A stretch of 8,496 nucleotides of DNA from an uncultured bacterium (lineage in GTDB: Bacteria > Desulfobacterota > Desulfobulbia > Desulfobulbales > Desulfobulbaceae), in contig CAIMMA010000266.1 in the NCBI GenBank assembly GCA_903842475.1, positions 1-8,496 of the forward strand, written 5' to 3'. The notes below the pieces were generated by a model. The model saw only the letters and a program-made list of their open reading frames with translations, had not been told where the DNA came from and did not search any database. Of this stretch, positions 3,883-8,496 are shown piece by piece. Each line of letters opens with the position of its first letter. The stretch's first letter is position 1. The position numbers and the translations under genes were made by a program.

Positions 3883-6369
3883 ATGGACCAGCAGACCGAA
3901 ACCTCAACCGTCAGCGCCTATAACTCCATCTTTCAAGGCACTGGAGTTGAGCAGTTCAAGCAGTGCATCCAACATCATCTGATGAGTTTCCAGGGGCGCG
4001 ACCCGGACCGGGCCGGCGACCCGGACGTCTACCGGGCCTTGTCGTATGCCCTGCGCGACGTCCTGATGGCAAAATGGATCAAGACCCAGAAGACCTTCTA
4101 CGCCGGCAAGATGAAACGGGTCTATTACCTGTCGCTTGAATTTCTGGTCGGCCGGTCGCTGGGCAACGCCATCATCAACATGGGGTTGATGGACGAGGTC
4201 ACCGAGGCCCTGGAACAACTTGGCTATGATCTGGAAAAACTGCGGGATTGCGAAGAGGATGCCGCGCTCGGCAACGGCGGGCTCGGCCGGTTGGCCTCCT
4301 GCTTCATGGATTCCATCGCCACCATGAAGATTCCGGCCTATGGCTACGGCATCCGCTACGATTTCGGCCTGTTCAACCAGAAGATCGTCGACGGCTACCA
4401 GGTCGAAACCCCGGACAGTTGGCTGCGGCTCGGCTCGCCCTGGATGTATGAGCGAACCTCGTTCATGTATCCGGTGCAGTTTTACGGACACGTTACCGCC
4501 ACCACCGACAAGAGCGGCCGCTACCGGGCCCGCTGGACCGATACCCAGATCGTCATGGCCATGGCCTGCGACATGCTGGTGCCGGGGTTCAACAACGATC
4601 ACGTCATCAACATGCGCCTGTGGCGGGCCAAAGCCTCGCGCGAGCTGGACCTGCATTTCTTCAACGCCGGCGACTACATCAACGCCGTCGAGAGCAAGGT
4701 CCGATCCGAGACCATCTCCAAGGTCCTCTACCCCAGCGACGACATCAGCGAAGGCCAGGAGCTGCGCCTCAAACAGCAGTATTTTTTTGTGGCCGCCACC
4801 TTCCAGGACATCCTCCGCCGCTACCGCAAGGAAAACGAAACCTTCACCGATTTCCCCAACCAGGTGGCGGTGCAGCTCAACGACACCCATCCGGCCATCG
4901 CCATCCCGGAACTGATGCGCCTGCTGCTCGATACCGAGGGGCTGGGCTGGGAAAAGGCCTGGGATATCTGCGTCCGAACCTTTGCCTACACCAACCACAC
5001 CCTCATGCCCGAGGCCCTGGAGACCTGGCCGGTGGACATGCTCGGCCGGGTGCTGCCGCGGCATCTGGAGATTATCTACGAGATCAACCGGCGATTCCTC
5101 GAAGAGGTGGCCATGCGCTATCCCGGCAATATCCGTAAACTGCAGGAGATGTCGATCATCGACGAAGGCCAGGTCCGGCGGGTGCGGATGGCCAACCTCG
5201 CCATCGTCGGCAGCCATTCGGTCAACGGGGTGGCCGCCCTCCACACTGAACTGCTCAAGAATTTCCTGTTCAGCAATTTCCACGAAATGTACCCCAACCG
5301 GATCAATTCGAAGACCAACGGCATCACTCCGCGCCGCTGGCTGTTGAAATGCAACCCGAAGCTGGCCAGCCTGATCGGCGAAAAGATCGGCCTGGACTGG
5401 ATCGTGGCCCTTGATAAACTCCGGGCACTTGAGCCCTACAGCCAGGACCCGGACTTTCATCGCGACTGGCAGGCGGTCAAGCTGGGCAATAAAAAGCGCT
5501 TGGCCAAAATCATTGCCACGACCTGCGGGATCACGGTGGACCCGAACTCCCTGTTCGATATCCATGTCAAACGGATTCACGAGTATAAGCGGCAGCTGCT
5601 CAACGTGCTGCACGTCATCCACCTGTACCACCGGATGATCACCCGCCCCGACGAGCCGGTTACGCCGCGCACCATTATCTTCGCGGGCAAGGCCGCGCCC
5701 TCCTATCACCGGGCCAAACTGATTATCAAGCTGATCAATTCGGTAGGCGACGTGGTCAACCGCGACCCCCGGGTCGGCGATCGCCTCAAAGTGGTCTTCA
5801 TCCCCAACTATTGCGTGTCGCTGGCGGAGCGGATCATTCCCGCCGCCGACCTCTCCGAACAGATCTCAACCGCGGGTACCGAGGCCTCGGGCACCGGCAA
5901 CATGAAATTCGCGCTCAACGGCGCCCTGACCATCGGCACCCTCGACGGGGCCAATATTGAAATCCTGGAAGAGGTAGGGGCGGAGAATATCTTTATCTTC
6001 GGCATGACCGCCCAGGAGGCCGAATACGAGAAGAAATGCAAATCGCGCAAGCCCTACCAAATCTATGAAAACAATCCGGAGGTCCGCGATATCATCGACT
6101 CGATCGCAGGCGGGGCGTTCAGCGACGGCAACACCGAACTCTTCCGGCCGCTGGTCAACGACCTTCTCAGCGAAAACGATCCGTATATGCTGCTGCTTGA
6201 TCTCGAATCCTACCTCCAGTGTCAGCAACTGGTCGGCGAGGTCTACGCCGATCAAACCACCTGGGTGCAACGCTCGATCCTCAATGTGGCGCGGATGGGA
6301 AAATTCTCCAGCGACCGGACAATCCGGGAATATGCGGAAGAAATCTGGGGAGTAAAGGTCGGGGATTGA
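3883..6369 (+). CDS. glgP: Glycogen/starch/alpha-glucan phosphorylase
   Basis: An 828-residue cytoplasmic enzyme that uses inorganic phosphate and pyridoxal phosphate to release glucose-1-phosphate from the non-reducing ends of glycogen or maltodextrin. Family landmarks run in order: YYLSLEFLVGRSLGNAI from residue 81, GNGGLGRLASCFMDS from about 130, GIRYDFGLFNQ from about 156, QLNDTHPA, TNHTLMPEALE, NGITPRRWL, IHVKRIHEYKRQLLN, and the cofactor site EASGTGNMKF with Lys675 forming the Schiff base to PLP, then GTLDGANIEI. Length is normal (about 830). Start ATG 3883 has GGAG seven bases upstream and gives the usual MDQ... beginning; an in-frame ATG at 3760 would add 41 residues of non-coding character containing the promoter. 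It is transcribed alone, divergent from the RHH/RelE operon and convergent with orn. Confidence 0.97.
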   Translation: MDQQTETSTVSAYNSIFQGTGVEQFKQCIQHHLMSFQGRDPDRAGDPDVYRALSYALRDVLMAKWIKTQKTFYAGKMKRVYYLSLEFLVGRSLGNAIINMGLMDEVTEALEQLGYDLEKLRDCEEDAALGNGGLGRLASCFMDSIATMKIPAYGYGIRYDFGLFNQKIVDGYQVETPDSWLRLGSPWMYERTSFMYPVQFYGHVTATTDKSGRYRARWTDTQIVMAMACDMLVPGFNNDHVINMRLWRAKASRELDLHFFNAGDYINAVESKVRSETISKVLYPSDDISEGQELRLKQQYFFVAATFQDILRRYRKENETFTDFPNQVAVQLNDTHPAIAIPELMRLLLDTEGLGWEKAWDICVRTFAYTNHTLMPEALETWPVDMLGRVLPRHLEIIYEINRRFLEEVAMRYPGNIRKLQEMSIIDEGQVRRVRMANLAIVGSHSVNGVAALHTELLKNFLFSNFHEMYPNRINSKTNGITPRRWLLKCNPKLASLIGEKIGLDWIVALDKLRALEPYSQDPDFHRDWQAVKLGNKKRLAKIIATTCGITVDPNSLFDIHVKRIHEYKRQLLNVLHVIHLYHRMITRPDEPVTPRTIIFAGKAAPSYHRAKLIIKLINSVGDVVNRDPRVGDRLKVVFIPNYCVSLAERIIPAADLSEQISTAGTEASGTGNMKFALNGALTIGTLDGANIEILEEVGAENIFIFGMTAQEAEYEKKCKSRKPYQIYENNPEVRDIIDSIAGGAFSDGNTELFRPLVNDLLSENDPYMLLLDLESYLQCQQLVGEVYADQTTWVQRSILNVARMGKFSSDRTIREYAEEIWGVKVGD

Positions 6370-6438
6370 GGCGGGACGGGGGGCCGGGCCGGCGGCGGCA
6401 GGAACCGCTGGCCAGCCCCTTGGATCAAACCTGCCGGC

Positions 6439-6981
6439 TTAGTCTGTTTTGAGGAAGCAATCGCTGTAGTGCTTGAGCTCGGCTATGGATTCCCGGATAT
6501 CTTCCAGGGCCAGATGCCGGTTTTCTTTGTCAAACTTAGCAAGGTCCGGAGCCCAGCGCAGCGCCAGTTCCGTGAGGGTGCTGACGTCGATATTGCGATA
6601 ATGGAAATAACGCTCCAGTTCCGGCATGAAACGGGCGAGGAAGCGCCGGTCGTGCCAGACGGAATTGCCGCACATGGGAGAAATCCGGCACCCTACCCAC
6701 CGCTGGACAAAGTCCAGGGTTTCCAGCTCCGCCTGCCGGCAGGTGTAGGTGCTCCGCCGGACCCGGTCGATAAGCCCCGAACTCCGATGGTGCTCGGAGT
6801 TCCAGCGGTCCATGGCGTCCAGCACTTCCTCCGTCTGATGAATGGCGATCACCGGGCCGTCGGCAAGAATCTTCAGATGCGAGCTGGTGACCACCGTCGC
6901 CACTTCCAGAATCTGATCGTTAAAGGGATTCAACCCGGTCATCTCCAGGTCGATCCATACGAGATTGCCGTCATCTTTCAT
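6439..6981 (-). CDS. orn: Oligoribonuclease (DEDDh 3'-5' exoribonuclease)
   Basis: A 180-residue enzyme that degrades di- to short oligoribonucleotides left by other RNases, including pGpG from c-di-GMP breakdown. The DEDDh set is complete: WIDLEMTGL (D11, E13), CGNSVWHDRRFL (D111), and HLALEDIRESIAEL (H156, D161). Length equals the standard family length (about 180). I start at ATG 6981, which gives the canonical KDDGNLVWIDLEMTGL N-terminus and has AAGGA ten bases upstream; ATG 7017 would add twelve residues not typical of the family. It lies downstream of the aldolase gene on the same strand, about 115 bases apart, and converges with glgP. No clear intrinsic terminator is seen in the 69 bases between glgP and orn. 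Confidence 0.96.
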   Translation of the reverse strand: MKDDGNLVWIDLEMTGLNPFNDQILEVATVVTSSHLKILADGPVIAIHQTEEVLDAMDRWNSEHHRSSGLIDRVRRSTYTCRQAELETLDFVQRWVGCRISPMCGNSVWHDRRFLARFMPELERYFHYRNIDVSTLTELALRWAPDLAKFDKENRHLALEDIRESIAELKHYSDCFLKTD

Positions 6982-7095
6982 ACTGTCACGATCCTTGCAA
7001 GTCGCCCATCGACCCATCGTCCCTGAACCACCGAGGCCCGGGGCTCGACCCTGATTTCGACTTGCGGCGCCCCCGTGTCCGGACGAGCCAGGGGC

Positions 7096-8076
7096 TCACT
7101 TGACCCGGCCGGCACTGCCCAGCACGGTGCTGTTTTTATGCATAACCATGGCGATCAGTTCGTCGCGGGCCGGCCCGAGGTATTTCCTCGGATCGAATTC
7201 CCCCGGTTTTTCGGCAAAGATCTTACGGATCACCGCCGTCATCGCCAAGCGGCCGTCGCTGTCGATATTGACCTTGCAGACCGCCGAGGCCGCCGCCCGC
7301 CGCAGCTGCTCTTCCGGGATACCGGCGGTATTGTCCATCCGCCCGCCGTATTGATTGATCATCTCGACATGCTCGCGGGTCACCGACGAGGCGCCATGGA
7401 GGACAATGGGGAAACCGGGCACCAGCGATTCGATGGCTTCCAGGATATCAAACCGCAGGGGCGGCGGCTCCTGGCCGGGCTGCAGTTTAAATTTAAAAGC
7501 CCCGTGCGAGGTGCCGATCGAGATGGCCAGACTGTCGACCCCGGTCTCGTGGAGAAAGCGCTCGACCTCCTGCGGCCGGGTGTAGGAGGACGTTTCGGCA
7601 CTGACCTCGTCCTCTATCCCGGCAAGCACGCCGAGCTCAGCCTCGACCGTCACCCCGTGGCCGTGGGCGTACTCGACCACCTGTTTGGTCAAGGCGACAT
7701 TGTCGCCAAAACTGTGATGCGAGGCATCGATCATCACCGAAGAAAATCCGGAATCGATGCAATCCCTGGCCAACTCAAAGCTGGAGCCGTGGTCGAGATG
7801 CAGGGCAATGGGCACGGCGGCCCCGGACTCGCTGGCCAGTTCCACGGCCGCCGCCGCCATGTGCGGCAGGAACGAGGTGCCGATATAGCTGCGGGCACTG
7901 CCCGAAACCTGGATAATCACCGGAGAAGCGGACCGGGCACAGCCGATAACAATCGCCTGCAGCTGTTCCATATTATTGAAATTGTAGGCAGGAACCGCAA
8001 ACCGTTCCTGCATGGCCTGCGCAAACATGGCCTTGGTGTTCACCAAGCCGAGTTCGGAATAATGCTGTTTTTTCAT
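7096..8076 (-). CDS. fba: Class II (metal-dependent) fructose-bisphosphate aldolase
   Basis: A 326-residue enzyme that reversibly splits fructose-1,6-bisphosphate into dihydroxyacetone phosphate and glyceraldehyde-3-phosphate in glycolysis and gluconeogenesis. Visible motifs: VPAYNFNNMEQ (28-38), HLDHG with catalytic D95 and zinc ligand H96, VEAELG (E147), the SIGTSHGAFK block (187-195, zinc ligand H191), VLHGASSV (zinc ligand H227) and KVNIDSD (268-274), which binds substrate phosphate. Start ATG 8076 has GGAG nine bases upstream and gives MKKQHYSEL; the longer frame to 8202 adds 42 residues with no family match. A tagatose-bisphosphate aldolase cannot be excluded by eye, but the neighbouring glgP and absence of sugar-alcohol genes favour fructose-bisphosphate. 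It may share a transcript with orn. Confidence 0.94.
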   Translation of the reverse strand: MKKQHYSELGLVNTKAMFAQAMQERFAVPAYNFNNMEQLQAIVIGCARSASPVIIQVSGSARSYIGTSFLPHMAAAAVELASESGAAVPIALHLDHGSSFELARDCIDSGFSSVMIDASHHSFGDNVALTKQVVEYAHGHGVTVEAELGVLAGIEDEVSAETSSYTRPQEVERFLHETGVDSLAISIGTSHGAFKFKLQPGQEPPPLRFDILEAIESLVPGFPIVLHGASSVTREHVEMINQYGGRMDNTAGIPEEQLRRAAASAVCKVNIDSDGRLAMTAVIRKIFAEKPGEFDPRKYLGPARDELIAMVMHKNSTVLGSAGRVK

Positions 8077-8404
8077 GGTGCAATGCTCCAGAAGAAAAAA
8101 TCCATACAAAGGTCGGCAGCAGACCAGCAGCCACTGTGAGTTTTTATAATTGGTATTATACGATACACTAAATCCAGCCGATGGTTGATCAAAAACAAAC
8201 ATTTTCCGGTACGGATATCGTAAATTTATTTATCACCCAGCTTTGCCAGCCGCCATCTCCCGCCGATAAAGTTCCTGCACGGCGTCTGCCGCAGAAGGAA
8301 AATGGCTGGTCATTCCCCTGGAAAAGTGTCAAAATCCAGCGGATACCGGCAGGAAATCCTCTTGAGCGCTCCTGCGGTCAGCACCCTTCACCCAACGGAG
8401 CCCC
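8077..8404. other. Divergent intergenic region between fba and FAD-oxidoreductase gene
   Basis: No gene is supported in these 328 bases. The AT-rich part (8141-8235) must hold the fba promoter and possibly that of the rightward gene. The rest (8236-8396) shows no clear boxes or hairpins. Confidence 0.6.
8143..8160 (-). promoter_or_regulatory. Likely -10 region of fba promoter
   Basis: On the - strand TATAAT (8160-8155) and TATAAA (8148-8143) lie 65-85 bases before the aldolase ATG in an AT-rich island. Neither has a convincing -35 hexamer at 16-18 bases, so an activator may be needed or the exact box may differ. TTATACGATACA (8156-8167, + strand) overlaps the first box and is also found at the glgP promoter. 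Confidence 0.35.
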
Positions 8405-8496
8405 ATGACCGATACCGCGCAACCCCAGACCTTTGATGTCATTATCGTCGGCGGCGGGCCGGCCGGTCTGTTTGCCGCCTACTACCTCAGCGAACA
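8405..8496 (+). CDS. FAD-dependent oxidoreductase, N-terminal fragment (runs off right edge)
   Basis: Only 30 full codons are in view. After MTDTAQPQTF comes DVIIVGGGPAGLFAAYYLSE, a Rossmann dinucleotide-binding motif with GxGxxG (G16-G21) and the strand-helix layout typical of FAD-binding oxidoreductases. The wording resembles the uncharacterised FAD-dependent dehydrogenases and related geranylgeranyl-reductase/thioredoxin-reductase-like groups, but 30 residues do not separate these. Start ATG 8405 has GGAG four bases upstream and the motif falls at the usual distance from the N-terminus. It is divergent from the aldolase gene. Confidence 0.85.
   Translation, partial: MTDTAQPQTFDVIIVGGGPAGLFAAYYLSE

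Noticed and set aside
3904..5709. 601-residue open frame on the minus strand inside glgP
   Set aside because: It lies opposite a clear, full-length phosphorylase gene; its composition (Val/Gly/Asp/His-rich with no domain) is typical of an antisense shadow in GC-rich DNA.
6370..6438. Terminator between convergent glgP and orn
   Set aside because: GC-rich inverted words (CGGCAGG/CCTGCCG) exist but with a long loop and no T tract on either strand.
7075..8139. 354-residue open frame on the plus strand opposite the aldolase
   Set aside because: Shadow of fba; the minus strand has all zinc ligands and catalytic motifs, while this frame has no recognisable domain.
8077..8202. 42-residue extension of the aldolase from 8202
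   Set aside because: It spans the AT-rich promoter region and has no family resemblance; ATG 8076 has a ribosome binding site.
8299..8404. Small ORF beginning ATGGCTGGTCATTCC just before the FAD gene
   Set aside because: It runs out of frame into the well-supported oxidoreductase start, has a poorly spaced ribosome binding site and no recognisable content.

Overview
The window looks like chromosomal DNA of a moderately GC-rich Gram-negative bacterium, most likely from the Desulfobacterota or a relative. This is inferred from gene content and protein style (class II aldolase, GlgP, oligoribonuclease, a CpsB-type phosphatase), not from a marker gene, so the placement is tentative.

Layout. (1) 1-1741 is the end of an apparent polysaccharide locus on the + strand. 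It has an eroded or unrecognised stretch (1-582) that may hold the N-terminal stub of a membrane sugar transferase. A CpsB/CapC-type tyrosine-protein phosphatase (587-1285) and a stand-alone PqqD-domain protein (1418-1741) follow. (2) 1742-3882 is an accessory island. It holds a toxin-first RelE/ParE plus HTH pair on the + strand (2048-2729) and an antitoxin-first RHH plus RelE pair on the - strand (3162-3639). Several GTGGGCAAAC...GTTTGCCCAC hairpin repeats surround them, and the 3' end of the first antitoxin gene is duplicated upstream of its toxin. (3) 3883-8496 is housekeeping: glgP (glycogen phosphorylase, +), then orn (oligoribonuclease) and a class II fructose-bisphosphate aldolase on the - strand. 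The first 30 codons of an FAD-dependent oxidoreductase (+) run off the right edge.

How the genes fit together. GlgP releases glucose-1-phosphate from glycogen and the aldolase works in glycolysis/gluconeogenesis, so the right half serves central carbohydrate metabolism. Orn clears di- and short oligoribonucleotides. CpsB would reset a tyrosine kinase that controls exopolysaccharide chain assembly; no kinase is in view. The two toxin-antitoxin modules are convergent and appear independently regulated. The second has a well-formed promoter, a strong ribosome binding site, an operator-like tandem repeat and a good intrinsic terminator.

I see no complete new multi-gene system here. The points most worth checking are the orphan PqqD protein beside CpsB, the duplicated antitoxin tail with nearby indels, and a consensus-like promoter that overlaps the start codon of the first toxin.
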